The position numbers and the translations under genes were made by a program. Positions 35,541 through 45,562 of a stretch of 64,000 nucleotides of DNA are shown in pieces. The DNA comes from Chloroflexota bacterium (lineage in GTDB: Bacteria; Chloroflexota; UBA11872), in the NCBI GenBank assembly GCA_022821645.1, contig JAJEDE010000021.1, forward strand, positions 32,947-96,946, read 5' to 3'. Each line of letters begins with the position of its first letter. Position 1 is the stretch's first letter. The notes below the pieces were generated by a model. It was not told the DNA's origin, made no database searches, and saw only the letters and a list, made by a program, of their open reading frames with translations.

Positions 35541-36599
35541 GTGCCGCCGTTTCGCATTGAACTCCGTAGCGACACTCAAACCACACCCACAGCGGAAATG
35601 CGTGAGGCCATGGCCCAAGCCGTGGTGGGCGACGACCTGGGGGGCGAGGACCCGACCGTCCGCGAGTTGGAAGACTTCGCAGCCGAGGTGTTCCGCAAGG
35701 ACGCGGCCTTGTTTGTGACAAGCGGCACGATGGGGAACTTGGTTAGCCTGCTGACGCTGTCGCAGCGTGGCGACTCGCTACTGGTCGATCCGGAGTCGCA
35801 CGTGACGCTGGCCGAGGCCGGCGGGTTCGCGGCATTGGCCGGTTGCAGTGTCATTCCGATTCAGACGCCTGGTTGGCTTACGCCTGAAGACATCGAGCCG
35901 CATATCAGCCCGGTCACTACGCACTCGCTCAACCCGGCCATCATCTGGACCGAGAACACACACAATCGACGCGGGGGCATAGCATGGGGGCCGGAAGTCA
36001 TGCGTTCACTCGTTGCACTGGCTTCGGTCCACAGCCTGCGGATTCACATTGACGGTGCTCGAATATTCAATGCCGCCGCAGCCCTTGAGCTTCCGGTTTC
36101 GGACTTGACCGATGGCGCAGACACCGTTCAGTTCTGCTTGTCGAAGGGGCTCGGCGCGCCCTTTGGTTCGATGATTGTGGGGTCAAGTGAGCTAGTCCAG
36201 CGGGCCCGTCGTACACGGCAGCTCGTCGGCGGCGGCATGCGGCAGGCGGGTGTGATGGCCGCAGCCGGCTTGATCGCTCTTCGCGACGGACCAGGTCGAC
36301 TCGCAGACGATCACCAACGGGCGAAACGGCTCGGCGACGTGATCGACGACTTGCCAGGCCTGCGACTGGTTTCGCCGGTCCACACCAATCTGATCTTCGT
36401 GACCTGGGATCCAGCCGTGCTTGACTTGGATGTCTTCGTCACCGAGGCCGCCCGGCACGGTGTCGGCGTCGGCGGAGCTCGCGGCGATGTGTTCCGGCTC
36501 GTGACTCACCACCAGGTCGACGATGCGGACATCGACGAGGCGGCGGACGTATTGGCCGCGGCCGCAGATGTCGCCTCGAGCGTCGCGGCGCGAGCCTGA
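35541..36599 (+). CDS. Low-specificity threonine aldolase family PLP enzyme
   Basis: 352 residues from the GTG at 35541, with GGAGG five bases upstream. ELRSDTQTTPTAEMREAM and GDDLGGEDPTVRELE are the threonine aldolase opening, ENTHNRRGG a substrate contact, HIDGARIFNAA the PLP Asp segment, and CLSKGLGAPFGS carries the PLP lysine. It would split threonine or allo-threonine to glycine and acetaldehyde, or a related beta-hydroxy amino acid. Confidence 0.92.
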   Translation: MPPFRIELRSDTQTTPTAEMREAMAQAVVGDDLGGEDPTVRELEDFAAEVFRKDAALFVTSGTMGNLVSLLTLSQRGDSLLVDPESHVTLAEAGGFAALAGCSVIPIQTPGWLTPEDIEPHISPVTTHSLNPAIIWTENTHNRRGGIAWGPEVMRSLVALASVHSLRIHIDGARIFNAAAALELPVSDLTDGADTVQFCLSKGLGAPFGSMIVGSSELVQRARRTRQLVGGGMRQAGVMAAAGLIALRDGPGRLADDHQRAKRLGDVIDDLPGLRLVSPVHTNLIFVTWDPAVLDLDVFVTEAARHGVGVGGARGDVFRLVTHHQVDDADIDEAADVLAAAADVASSVAARA

Positions 36600-36708
36600 T
36601 CACGAGATTCGCCTTTGGCCGCCGCGTAGTACATTCGGCTTGGCCAGTTGGGGATGTGTCAAATCTGCAATCATCCGCTCGGGCGATAGAGACGTGGGAG
36701 GAGAGTTG

Positions 36709-38127
36709 ATGTTGAGAGATCTCAGAATCGGATTGGTACTTCTGATCACCGCGTTAGCCGTGATCCTGGGGGCATGTGGCGAGAGTGAAAGTACTCCGAA
36801 TGAGGTGATAAGGACTGTCGAAGTCGAGAAGGCCGTCACGGTGGAAGTCGAGAGAGTTGTCACCGTTGAAGTCGACAGGCCGGTTGTTCAGGAAGTTGTT
36901 CGCGTTGTCGAAGTCGAAAGACCGGTTGAAGTTGTCCGCCAGGTGACCGTGGAGGTCATGAAGGAAACGCAGACGCTTCCACCATTGATAATCGGGCATC
37001 TTAATGCCCTTACGGGTTCGCTTTCGTACTTCGGCGTTTCACACGGCAACGCAGCAGACTTGGCCGCCAGCCATGTCAATCGGGCTGGAGGAGTCCAGGG
37101 AGGATCCGTCGTCATCATCAGCCGCGACACCGGCGTGAACCCCGTACAGGGCGTGGACGCGGCCCGCGCGCTAGTAGATGTTGAGAGCGTTGCGGCCATC
37201 GTCGGCGCGCTCGCAAGTGGCGTAACCATCCCGGTGGCTACGTCAGTCACAGCGCCGAATCAAACTCTGCAGATCTCCCACTCGTCGACAGCCCCGAGTA
37301 TCACGGCGCTTGAAGACGATGACTTCCTTTTCCGAACTACGGTTTCGGATGCTGCGCAGGGTGTTGTTCTTGGCCGATTGGCCTGGGAGCAGGGCTACAA
37401 GAGCGCCGGGATCATGTACATCAACAACGCCTACGGGCAGGGCTTGGCCGAACGATTTACCCAGACCTTTACGGAGCTGGGCGGGACGGTCACCGCTTCG
37501 GTGCCACACGAGGACAGCCAGCCGACCTTTACGTCTGAACTCGAGAAGGCCACTGACGGTGACCCGGACGTATTGGTCACGGTCAGTTATCCGGGACAGG
37601 CGGAGATCTACCTCCGCGAGGCGCTGGAAGGCGAGTACGCGGATACTTTTCTCTTCGTGGACGGAGTCAAGTCCGACGACATGGTCCAGGCCATTGGGGG
37701 TGGAAAGCTTGATGGCACGCTAGGCACTGCGCCTGGCGCCCCCGATAGCCCCGATCGTCAGGCCTTCTATAACTCCTACACGCTGACCTTCGGCGTGGAA
37801 GCGCCACAGGAACCGTACTTGGCGGAGACTTACGATGCCGTGGTGCTTATCGCGCTCGCCGCCGCAAAGGCCGGCACGACGACAGATTCCGTGGCCATCC
37901 GCGACGCGCTGCGCGACGTGGCCAATCCTCCGGGCGAAGTCGTTGGTCCTGGAGCGGCAGGGATTCAACGGGCCCTGGCGCTCATCGCCAGCGGCACGGA
38001 AATCAACTACGAGGGTGCGTCGGGTCCTGTGGATTTCGACGAGAACGGCGACGTGTCGGGTCCGATTGAGGTGTGGACGGTTGAGGGCGACGCCGTGGAG
38101 TCCACGGGAAGGTTCGAACTCCCCTAG
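36709..38127 (+). CDS. Branched-chain amino acid-type ABC substrate-binding lipoprotein
   Basis: 472 residues, ATG at 36709. Lipobox VILGAC, then a Val/Glu/Arg heptad-like linker (TVEVEKAVTVEVERV and onward, residues about 35-80) and a periplasmic-binding-protein type I (Peripla_BP_6/LivJ) domain (IIGHLNALTGSLSYFG). The LivGFHM genes lie convergent on the other strand, separated by a terminator, so the system is complete but split into two transcripts. Ligand may be an amino acid, amide or aromatic acid. Confidence 0.92.
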   Translation: MLRDLRIGLVLLITALAVILGACGESESTPNEVIRTVEVEKAVTVEVERVVTVEVDRPVVQEVVRVVEVERPVEVVRQVTVEVMKETQTLPPLIIGHLNALTGSLSYFGVSHGNAADLAASHVNRAGGVQGGSVVIISRDTGVNPVQGVDAARALVDVESVAAIVGALASGVTIPVATSVTAPNQTLQISHSSTAPSITALEDDDFLFRTTVSDAAQGVVLGRLAWEQGYKSAGIMYINNAYGQGLAERFTQTFTELGGTVTASVPHEDSQPTFTSELEKATDGDPDVLVTVSYPGQAEIYLREALEGEYADTFLFVDGVKSDDMVQAIGGGKLDGTLGTAPGAPDSPDRQAFYNSYTLTFGVEAPQEPYLAETYDAVVLIALAAAKAGTTTDSVAIRDALRDVANPPGEVVGPGAAGIQRALALIASGTEINYEGASGPVDFDENGDVSGPIEVWTVEGDAVESTGRFELP

Positions 38128-38148
38128 ACCTCACCACGCCACACGCTG

Positions 38149-38178
38149 GCAAGGGGCGGCACTACAGCCGCCCCTTGC
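38149..38178. terminator. Hairpin terminator between convergent genes
   Basis: A perfect 12-base inverted repeat (gcaaggggcggc and its complement) with a six-base loop lies between the binding-protein gene and livM, which converge here. GC-rich stem, little T tract; a bidirectional terminator is likely. Confidence 0.75.
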
Positions 38179-38277
38179 TCGTGCTACGCGTGGGACCTCC
38201 GGCCATTGGCTTTCCCAAGAGACCGACTTCCGAACGTTGCCTGGCAGATTCTTCCGCTCCCAATGGTCCGAGCCAAT

Positions 38278-39294
38278 CTATTTGGGATCGCTTGCCTCTC
38301 GCGAGGCAGCCTCAACTTGACTTCCTGCGACCATTCGCCGCCACTCGCCCAAGAGCCCGCCGGGCCGCACGAGCATGATGGCGACAATCAGTACTCCGAT
38401 CATGAGCAGGCGAAAACTCGGATCGGCGAAGATGCCTGGCAAAAACTGCGTACCGGCCCAGACGCCCCACACCACGAATGCACCAAGGACCGCACCAAAG
38501 TTGTTGCCCGAACCGCCCACCATCAGCATTGCCCAAATGACAAAGGTGGCGAGGAGCGGATCAAACGTCAGCGGAGAGAGGAAGCGGACGTGATGCGCAA
38601 ATAATGCGCCGCCGGTCCCCATGATCATGGCACCGAACACGAATGACTGGAGCTTGTAGTGAAAGACGTACTTACCACTCGCCGCCGTCGTCACTTCGTC
38701 CTCCCGGATCGCTCGTAGCACGCGGCCCCAGGGAGACCTGGCCGCACGTTGCACGGCCACAAAGAGGATTGCCAGGACGACTAGCACGACGACGACGTAA
38801 AGATAGTCATAGCTCTCAGCCGGAATGAGATCGCCCAGGAATTTGGGAATACGGTAGAGCCCCTTGGAACCGTTCGCGGCCCACTTCTCGTTCAGGAAAA
38901 AAAGTCGCACGCTCTCCGCGATACCCAACGTGGCTATGGACAGATAGTCGTCATTCAGCCGCAACGTGATAGAGCCAATCATGAGCGCGACAATTCCGCA
39001 TACCGCTGCGGCTGCCGCGATTCCCAGAAAGAACCAGGCATCAATACCCCAGTCGAGGAACCCGTAATGCGCAAGGTCGCCGCCGAAAACGAAATCCTCG
39101 AACTGCTCCGGGTCTGGTGGTGGTGACGTTAGTAGAGCGGACGTGTATGCGCCCAGGGCAAAGAAGCCGGCAATACCGATGTTGAACAGGCCCGTAAATC
39201 CCCAGTGAACATTCAGTCCCAATGTGAAGATGGCATAGATCATCGCCATGATCGCGAAGCCAACCAGGTAATCTATAACGCCGCCAATATCCAT
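38278..39294 (-). CDS. livM: Branched-chain amino acid ABC permease LivM
   Basis: 338 residues with about nine hydrophobic helices. The opening LGLNVHWGFTGLFNIGIAGFFALGAY and, further on, LRLNDDYLSIATLGIAE (family EAA-like coupling) are LivM hallmarks. Last gene of the livG-F-H-M run; 12 bases from livH. Forms the permease dimer with LivH. Confidence 0.93.
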   Translation of the reverse strand: MDIGGVIDYLVGFAIMAMIYAIFTLGLNVHWGFTGLFNIGIAGFFALGAYTSALLTSPPPDPEQFEDFVFGGDLAHYGFLDWGIDAWFFLGIAAAAAVCGIVALMIGSITLRLNDDYLSIATLGIAESVRLFFLNEKWAANGSKGLYRIPKFLGDLIPAESYDYLYVVVVLVVLAILFVAVQRAARSPWGRVLRAIREDEVTTAASGKYVFHYKLQSFVFGAMIMGTGGALFAHHVRFLSPLTFDPLLATFVIWAMLMVGGSGNNFGAVLGAFVVWGVWAGTQFLPGIFADPSFRLLMIGVLIVAIMLVRPGGLLGEWRRMVAGSQVEAASREASDPK

Positions 39295-39306
39295 GCTAAT
39301 TGTCCA

Positions 39307-40362
39307 CTACTGTGAGTCGCCGAAAATTCCGCGAGGCCTTGCCAGAAGTACGCCGATCATGATGGCAAATGCCACGGCAGGCTTATAGCTGGGATTGATC
39401 CACTGTGTGGACACCTCCATGCTTACTCCGACAACCAGGGCCCCAATCAAGGCGCCGCGGGGATTTCCGATTCCGCCGAGAATGACTGCCGCAAACAGGG
39501 GTATCAGGAACTTCCAGCCCATGATCGGAAGCAACTGTGCCTGTACGACTGCAAGGAGTACGCCGGCGACGGCCGCAAGGGCGCCACCGATTCCCCATGT
39601 CCACCAGACGACATGCTTGGTGTTTATGCCGGTCACGAGCGCGAGCGATGGATTGTCGGACGTCGCTCGCATCGCCTTCCCCATCTTGGTGTAGGTCAGC
39701 AGCACGTAGACTCCGGCGACAAGGATTACGGCTACGATCGCGACAAACAGGCCGTCGGGTGGAATCCGAACGTCCATTGGCAGGTGATAAACCTGCCGCG
39801 ACTCGCGCGGATAGTGCTGTGTGTCCCCAGACCAGATCAGTTGGACGAGTCCACGAATGGCTATTGCCACGCCCAGCGAGGCCATCATGAGGATTGCCGT
39901 GCTGGCCCCTCTATCGCGCAGCCTGCGGTAGATCAAGGAATCTAGTGCAATAGCTCCAAGCGCTACAACTATCGCCGATAGCGGTAGCGCGACAAGAACT
40001 GGAAAACCGAACGTAAAAGGTCCAAGGCCTGCACCGTGAATGCCAGCCCGGGGGAGAATGCCGTCGACGACAAAGAAGGCTACATAGGCTCCAAAGGCCA
40101 TGTAGTCACCATGTGCAAAATTCCCCAGCTTCAGGATTCCGTAAACCAACGTCAGCCCGATTGCCCCTAAAGCGATTACCGAGCCGAAGATGATTCCATT
40201 AGCAACGAGTCCCAACTTGACGAAGGGCAAGAATCCCAATACCAGTATTCCGACCACGATTAGCGCGGCAAGACGGTTTGGAGACAGTGTGAGTGCGATT
40301 CGATGTCGGGATCGCAGAGCACTGATCGCCAAGTTCTGCGGTTGGGACGGAACGATGTGCAA
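39307..40362 (-). CDS. livH: Branched-chain amino acid ABC permease LivH
   Basis: 351 residues if the TTG at 40362 is used, ten bases after the livF stop; later starts are possible because the N-terminal 30 residues are polar and not typical. VYGILKLGNFAHGDYMAFGAY is the LivH signature, and LGVAIAIRGLVQLIW and GKAMRATSDNPSLA (cytoplasmic loop contacting LivF/G) follow. Pairs with LivM. Confidence 0.9.
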   Translation of the reverse strand: MHIVPSQPQNLAISALRSRHRIALTLSPNRLAALIVVGILVLGFLPFVKLGLVANGIIFGSVIALGAIGLTLVYGILKLGNFAHGDYMAFGAYVAFFVVDGILPRAGIHGAGLGPFTFGFPVLVALPLSAIVVALGAIALDSLIYRRLRDRGASTAILMMASLGVAIAIRGLVQLIWSGDTQHYPRESRQVYHLPMDVRIPPDGLFVAIVAVILVAGVYVLLTYTKMGKAMRATSDNPSLALVTGINTKHVVWWTWGIGGALAAVAGVLLAVVQAQLLPIMGWKFLIPLFAAVILGGIGNPRGALIGALVVGVSMEVSTQWINPSYKPAVAFAIMIGVLLARPRGIFGDSQ

Positions 40363-40372
40363 GGGTTGCGTC

Positions 40373-41077
40373 CTAGCCTCCGAGATACAGGCGGCCGACC
40401 TTGGGATTCGCAAGTAGAGCCGGTCCACTGTCCTCGAGTTGATTGGTGCCACCCGAAAGCACGTAGCCCCTGTCGGACATGCGCAGCGATTCGCGGGCGT
40501 TCTGCTCCACCAACAGGAGTGATACTCCTGTTTCGCTGATGCTGCGAATTCGTTCGAAGACTGTATGCACGAGCCCTGGCGCCAGTCCGGCGGACGGCTC
40601 GTCCAAGAGCAGCAGCACCGGATCCAGCATCAACGCACGGGCAATGGCGAGCATCTGACGCTGCCCACCCGAAAGGGTGCCGGCCCTAAGGCGTTCACTG
40701 CGCTTCAGGTCAGGAAAGAGCTCAAACATCTCATCAATTCGATGTCGATAGTCGTCGCGCCTCACGAAGGCGCCCATCTCCAGATTTTCTCGAATCGTCA
40801 TTGAGGGAAAGACGTTGTCTGATTGCGGCACGTAGCACAACCCGCTCCGTACGGTTTGCTCAGGGTCTTGTCTCGTGATGTCAACGCCACGAAAGCGCAC
40901 GGTGCCGGCCCAAGTCCGAACCAGTCCGACGACCACCTTCATCAGCGTTGACTTGCCGCAGCCGTTGGGTCCAATGATCGTCACGATTTCGCCATTGTCT
41001 ACCGCGATGGAAACTCCGTGCAGAATTTCAGTCTCGCCGTATCCGGCGACGACATTGGACGCCTCAAGCAGGGCCAC
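40373..41077 (-). CDS. livF: Branched-chain amino acid ABC ATPase LivF
   Basis: 234 residues from the GTG at 41077, 14 bases inside the end of livG. Walker A GPNGCGKST, the signature LSGGQRQML and Walker B LLLLDEPSAGLAP are clear. Works with LivG to energise the permease. Confidence 0.93.
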   Translation of the reverse strand: MALLEASNVVAGYGETEILHGVSIAVDNGEIVTIIGPNGCGKSTLMKVVVGLVRTWAGTVRFRGVDITRQDPEQTVRSGLCYVPQSDNVFPSMTIRENLEMGAFVRRDDYRHRIDEMFELFPDLKRSERLRAGTLSGGQRQMLAIARALMLDPVLLLLDEPSAGLAPGLVHTVFERIRSISETGVSLLLVEQNARESLRMSDRGYVLSGGTNQLEDSGPALLANPKVGRLYLGG

Positions 41078-41876
41078 TGACGCGACCACCCAGGTAGGCC
41101 TCGAGTACCTTCGGATTGCGCTGGACTGACTCAGGTGGTCCCTCGGCAATGACCCCACCGTTGGCCATGACAATGACTGGATCACACATGGTCATGACGA
41201 AGCGCATGTGGTGCTCAATGATGAAGAACGTCACACTTCGCTCGACGCTGGCCCTCACAATGTTGGCGGAGAGATCTCGGAGAAGGGTGCGGTTGATCCC
41301 GGCTCCCGGTTCGTCAAGAAGCACCAACTTGGGCTCGGCCATCAGCGTTCTTGCCAATTCCAAGAGCTTCTTCTGGCCTCCCGACAAATTGCCGGCCAAC
41401 TCGTTGGCGAGGTGGGCGAGATTCACGAGTTCCAGCACGTCCAGCGCCTGCGCTTGAATCCGTCGTTCCTGCCTCGCGACCTTCCACGGCGTCAGCCAAT
41501 TCGCCCAGAGGCGCTCGCCCGACTGCTGGGCTGGCACCAGCATCAGATTCTCCAGCACGGTCATACGTCGCAATTCCCTGGGTATCTGGAAGGTGCGCAT
41601 CAGTCCATAGGCGAACGTCTGGTGCGGTTTCAGCCCACTGATAACGGTTCCGTCGAAGAGGATCTGCCCGCTGGTCGGCGAAAGGGCGCCGGATACAAGG
41701 TTGAAGAGGGTGGTTTTTCCGGCGCCGTTGGGGCCAATCAGCCCAGTTATCGTTCCCGGCGAAATATCCAATGTGCAGCGATCCACCGCTCGAACGCCTC
41801 CAAAGTCCTTCGTGACCTTCCGCACCTGGAGAATCGGAGGCGAGTTAGTCAATTCGCTCGTGTCCTCATCCCGCAC
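41064..41876 (-). CDS. livG: Branched-chain amino acid ABC ATPase LivG
   Basis: 270 residues. Walker A GPNGAGKTTLF, signature NLSGGQKKLLELART, Walker B LVLLDEPGAGINRT and the LivG C-terminal tail (VLEAYLGG). First of the livGFHM operon; divergent from the downstream-reading hydrolase gene on the plus strand, with 66 bases between starts. Confidence 0.93.
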   Translation of the reverse strand: MRDEDTSELTNSPPILQVRKVTKDFGGVRAVDRCTLDISPGTITGLIGPNGAGKTTLFNLVSGALSPTSGQILFDGTVISGLKPHQTFAYGLMRTFQIPRELRRMTVLENLMLVPAQQSGERLWANWLTPWKVARQERRIQAQALDVLELVNLAHLANELAGNLSGGQKKLLELARTLMAEPKLVLLDEPGAGINRTLLRDLSANIVRASVERSVTFFIIEHHMRFVMTMCDPVIVMANGGVIAEGPPESVQRNPKVLEAYLGGRVSGPA

Positions 41877-41942
41877 CGCGGCAGAAGCATGGTCAGGGCG
41901 TCGTGGCCCCGAACCGCTGAATGGCTCCGTACCATATATCAG

Positions 41943-42731
41943 ATGCAGACGGTCAACCTCGGCCCGCTACGGGCGTTGCGCTGGCAAACCACCGAGCTCA
42001 AGGCGCCTCAAACAGTCTTGGCTATCCATGGCATTTGGGTTGGTGCCCACGTATGGGAGCAGTTCGGCGCATACCTTGCCTCCCAGGGATACGAGACCTA
42101 TGCAGTGTGGCTGAGGCATCACCAGCCAGGATCCGATCATCGGCAGCTTGAGGGCCTGGACCTCGGAGACTACGCGGAAGACGTAGCTGCGGCTGTGCGC
42201 GAATTGGGTTCCCCGGTACTCGTCGGGCAGAGCATGGGTGGCCTGGTTGCGCAGGTCGCCGCCACGGTGACCGATCCCGCTGGCCTCATTCTCATGTCAA
42301 GTGCGCCCCCGTTCGGCATCCCCGTCATTCCACGTCTATCGCTGCTGATGACTGGAGTCCGTAACTGTTTTGGCCGACCGTTCAACTCCGCCCCAATGCA
42401 CCCGTTCGCCGATGACGTTTTCCTGGAGCACCTCGGTCAGGAGCAGCGAGCCCGCGTGACGGCTCACCGCGTGCCGGAACCGCGTCGCCTTGCTCGACAG
42501 TTGGCGTTTTGGCCGCCAATCGTCAGGGCGTCCCAGATCCGCTGCCCGGTCTTTGTCGGCGCCGGCGATGAGGATCCTGTAGTTGTCCCATGGGTCACGC
42601 GCCGGATTGCCTCGCGCTATCGCGTGATTCCAACCTTCTATCAGGGACGTGGACATATGCTGAATCTCGAACCGGGCTGGCAATCCGTCGGCGATGACCT
42701 CATGCGTTGGATGGAGCGATTTGTGGCATGA
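41943..42731 (+). CDS. Alpha/beta hydrolase-fold esterase/lipase-like protein
   Basis: 262 residues from the ATG at 41943. VLAIHGIWVGAHVWEQF is the oxyanion region, LVGQSMGGLVAQ the nucleophile elbow, GAGDEDPVV the acid and GRGHMLNLE the base, so the triad is complete (unlike the homologue at 23315). Substrate unknown. Its last bases almost touch the aldo/keto reductase's RBS (next start 42751), so they are probably one transcript. Confidence 0.87.
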   Translation: MQTVNLGPLRALRWQTTELKAPQTVLAIHGIWVGAHVWEQFGAYLASQGYETYAVWLRHHQPGSDHRQLEGLDLGDYAEDVAAAVRELGSPVLVGQSMGGLVAQVAATVTDPAGLILMSSAPPFGIPVIPRLSLLMTGVRNCFGRPFNSAPMHPFADDVFLEHLGQEQRARVTAHRVPEPRRLARQLAFWPPIVRASQIRCPVFVGAGDEDPVVVPWVTRRIASRYRVIPTFYQGRGHMLNLEPGWQSVGDDLMRWMERFVA

Positions 42732-42750
42732 CTCCGCGAAGGAGGCCGGT

Positions 42751-43686
42751 GTGAATAGTCGACCGCTCGGAACCACTGGGATGCACGTCAGCACCCTCAC
42801 CATGGGATGCTGGGAAATAGGTGGGCTGGCTTGGGGGCCGATGCCTGCACCGGAGGCTGTGGACCTTGTGCGGGCCGTGGCGGACGCCGGCATCACCGCT
42901 TTCGATACGGCCGAGGCCTACGGCAATGGTCGAAGCGAGGTGATCCTGGGCCACGCCCTGCGAGACCGGCGTGACGAGGTCACATTCATCACCAAGACTG
43001 GGTACTTGCCTGGTGTCGATGGCGCCCAGATGCTGCTCGACGAGCAGCCGCAGGATTACCGGGCAACCTCGATCCGGCGAGCCTGTGAACTCTCGCGGCA
43101 ACGGCTTCAGACCGACTACATCGATGTCTACCTGCTTCACGATCCGCCTATGGAGGCCGTGATGCGCGAGGAGCCGTTTGCCGAACTTCGCCGCCTTCAG
43201 GATCGCGGCGAAATCCGCGCCTGGGGAGTCTCGTCGAGTCCAGCGGTCGTTGCCGAGGCGGTCAGGCGCTGGAATGCACAGGTCGTAGAGACGCCATTCA
43301 ACGCGGCCAGTCCGGAGGCCGCGACCGAACTCTTTCCTGTCGCCGCTGCGTCTGGCACCGGGGTCTTGGCCCGCAGCCCCTTCGCAAGCGGCAACCTGAT
43401 CCTGACCCCTGAGCAGCGGCAGGCGCTCTATGCCGGTGACTGGCGGCACTATCATGACCCGGCACGCGTGGCTGCCGACGCCGATGTGGCAGAGCGCCTG
43501 GAGGTCCTTGCCGACCTTCGGGACGAACTGCCGACCGATACGGCCATCAAGTACGTGCTTGGACATCCCCAGGTCTCGACTTACATTGTGGGCATATCCG
43601 CAGTGGCCGAGATCCAGCCGAACGTTCGCGCCGCCGGTGAGCCGTATCTCGACGAGCAAAGCCGGGCGCGGCTTATGCAGGCATAG
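42751..43686 (+). CDS. Aldo/keto reductase
   Basis: 311 residues from the GTG at 42751 with GGAGG five bases upstream. LGTTGMHVSTLTMGCWEIGG opens the TIM barrel, FDTAEAYGNGRSE has the catalytic Tyr, FITKTGYL the Lys and LLHDPP the His position. NADPH-dependent reduction of an aldehyde or ketone, probably a sugar derivative. Followed by 198 bases without a gene. Confidence 0.9.
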   Translation: MNSRPLGTTGMHVSTLTMGCWEIGGLAWGPMPAPEAVDLVRAVADAGITAFDTAEAYGNGRSEVILGHALRDRRDEVTFITKTGYLPGVDGAQMLLDEQPQDYRATSIRRACELSRQRLQTDYIDVYLLHDPPMEAVMREEPFAELRRLQDRGEIRAWGVSSSPAVVAEAVRRWNAQVVETPFNAASPEAATELFPVAAASGTGVLARSPFASGNLILTPEQRQALYAGDWRHYHDPARVAADADVAERLEVLADLRDELPTDTAIKYVLGHPQVSTYIVGISAVAEIQPNVRAAGEPYLDEQSRARLMQA

Positions 43687-43842
43687 CGGAGCAGGTCTCG
43701 TTCCTTCGCTGATGCCGAGCCCGAATGTGCTTGAAGCGAGAGTTGTCCGGCTGCCGACGCCCTTGCCTTCCACCTGAAGCACCGCGTGAGCCTTGAGCAC
43801 GGTGGGCGGAACCGCGACATTGGTATAGACTGCACCGTTGAT

Positions 43843-43856
43843 CCCGCTATAGCGGG
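43843..43856. promoter_or_regulatory. Perfect palindrome upstream of the first binding protein
   Basis: cccgctatagcggg, a 14-base perfect palindrome 29 bases before the ATG of the first orphan substrate-binding protein. It could be an operator. No recognisable promoter was fixed with confidence. Confidence 0.3.
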
Positions 43857-43884
43857 TTGGCGTACTGAGGGAAGGATTAGGCAG

Positions 43885-45390
43885 ATGACTCGAGATCTGA
43901 CACGACGGCGATTCCTCAAGGCGAGTTCGGCGCTGGGAGTCGGCGTCGCGGGCGCGGCCACGCTGGCCGCCTGTGGCGAGACACAAGTCGTCGAGAAGAT
44001 CGTCACGCAGATTGTTGAAGAGGAAGTCATCAAAGAGGTGACCAAGGAAGTCGAGGTTGTCGTTCAGAAGGTCGTCACCCAGGCGATGGCGGCGCCTCAG
44101 CCAACGACGGTGGAGTTTGAGTTTGTCAGCGACCACGTCTCCGGCGTGCGCGGCAAGTCGACGACTTGGGCGCTGGCCAACTTCCAGCAGGAACGCCCCG
44201 ACATCAAGATCAAGTTCACGCCGCAGGGCGGGGGCTTTGACGACTCGTTCGGCATCCGCATCGCGGCGGGCAGCGCCCCGGCCGCGGCATTGTTGAGTTG
44301 GGGATTCTTTGGATCCCATCAAGACTCGTTCGTCCAGATCAACGACCTGCTGGACCGCCACCCGGATTTCGACGGGGCGGACCTGATCTACGAGCCGGAC
44401 TCCTACACGATCAATTACGACACGACCTGGCCCTTCGTGGACTCCTTCCAGGGGCACGCCTTCGGCTTGCCCTACCAGGGCAACGTCAGTGGCCACTACT
44501 ACAACATCGACCTCTACGATCAGTACGGCGTGCCCGAGCCGTCGGCTGACTGGACCTACAGCAACGAGTGGCTGGACGCTGCAAAGCAGGCGACCGACCC
44601 GGACAACGAAATCTACGGGACCCGGATCGGCGGCGGCGGCGACATCCACTACTGGACGCCCATTAGTTGGGGCTTCGGCGCCAAGCAGTTCATCTCGTCG
44701 GACGGCACCCACACGGAGCACTTCGACAACGGCGGGGACCGCGGCTTCCAGTTCGCGGTGGACCTGATCCACAGGCACGGCGTCTCGCCGGCGACGGACG
44801 CGCAGCGCGAGTTGGCGGGTGAGTTTGGCGACGCATTCTCGGCCGGCAAAATCGGGGCCGAATTGCGACGTGGCGACGCCAAGGGCAACGCGGTGATCAG
44901 CATTGGCGACCGGTTCCGCTGGGCGCTGGCGCCGCAGCCGAAGGGTGACGTCACCGGCACCGTGGCCGTGCATCGCACCAACCAGGGACACTACGTGATT
45001 GACTCGGCGGCCCGACAGGGCGTGGTTGAGCCAGTCGTGGACTTCCTCGTTTGGATGGCTGGTCCCAAGATGCAGGCGCGCGCGGCGACCGACCGCGGGT
45101 TCCTGCCGTGCCGCTGGGACGCACTGGAGTCGCCGGAGAACCTGGCGGCCCCGCCCGAGCGGCAGGACCTGTTGGTCACGTTCGTTCGCGGCGAATTCCG
45201 CACCTGGCAGGGTTACCACCCGAACCAGCGCGAGTGGCTGGCTTGGCGCGGCAGAGCCCACTTGGCCATGACCGGAGAGGCATCGGTTGAAGAGGCAATC
45301 GAGAGCGCCGTAAACGAAGGTGACCGCATCCTTCGTCAGGACGTTGACTTGCTGAACAAGCGCATCGAGCGCTGGGGGCGAACGGCCTAG
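43885..45390 (+). CDS. Orphan ABC-type substrate-binding lipoprotein, copy 1 (Tat signal)
   Basis: 501 residues, ATG at 43885. A twin-arginine signal (TRRRFLKASSALG) ends in LAACG, so it is a Tat-exported lipoprotein. A Val/Glu/Lys linker with QVVEKIVTQIVEEEV and EVTKEVEVVVQKV follows (residues about 35-70), then a family-1-like binding domain (DIKIKFTPQGG, GDVTGTVAVHRTNQGHY). No permease or ATPase is adjacent. Strongly similar along its length to the next gene, a tandem duplication. Confidence 0.87.
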   Translation: MTRDLTRRRFLKASSALGVGVAGAATLAACGETQVVEKIVTQIVEEEVIKEVTKEVEVVVQKVVTQAMAAPQPTTVEFEFVSDHVSGVRGKSTTWALANFQQERPDIKIKFTPQGGGFDDSFGIRIAAGSAPAAALLSWGFFGSHQDSFVQINDLLDRHPDFDGADLIYEPDSYTINYDTTWPFVDSFQGHAFGLPYQGNVSGHYYNIDLYDQYGVPEPSADWTYSNEWLDAAKQATDPDNEIYGTRIGGGGDIHYWTPISWGFGAKQFISSDGTHTEHFDNGGDRGFQFAVDLIHRHGVSPATDAQRELAGEFGDAFSAGKIGAELRRGDAKGNAVISIGDRFRWALAPQPKGDVTGTVAVHRTNQGHYVIDSAARQGVVEPVVDFLVWMAGPKMQARAATDRGFLPCRWDALESPENLAAPPERQDLLVTFVRGEFRTWQGYHPNQREWLAWRGRAHLAMTGEASVEEAIESAVNEGDRILRQDVDLLNKRIERWGRTA

Positions 45391-45424
45391 TCGGTTCGCT
45401 CATTGGCGCCAGTACGGCGCACAG

Positions 45425-45461
45425 GCATTCGGGCGCGGTCTTGCAGACCGCGCCCGAATGC
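45425..45461. terminator. Strong hairpin terminator after binding-protein copy 1
   Basis: Perfect 17-base inverted repeat (arm gcattcgggcgcggtct) with loop tgc. The arm is repeated exactly after copy 2. Confidence 0.85.
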
Positions 45462-45562
45462 TATGGCAGCGCAATTACGCATGGATCCCCTTCGGACCCT
45501 TATACTCCCGATGCGAAGCGCTGCCGCGTTTGCGGACTGGCGCACACAGGGAGGGGAGCGCA

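Noticed and set aside
42700..45261. Very long open frame (853 codons) on the minus strand
   Set aside because: Antisense to the aldo/keto reductase and the first binding protein, both with clear motifs; its translation has no family features. A GC-rich shadow.
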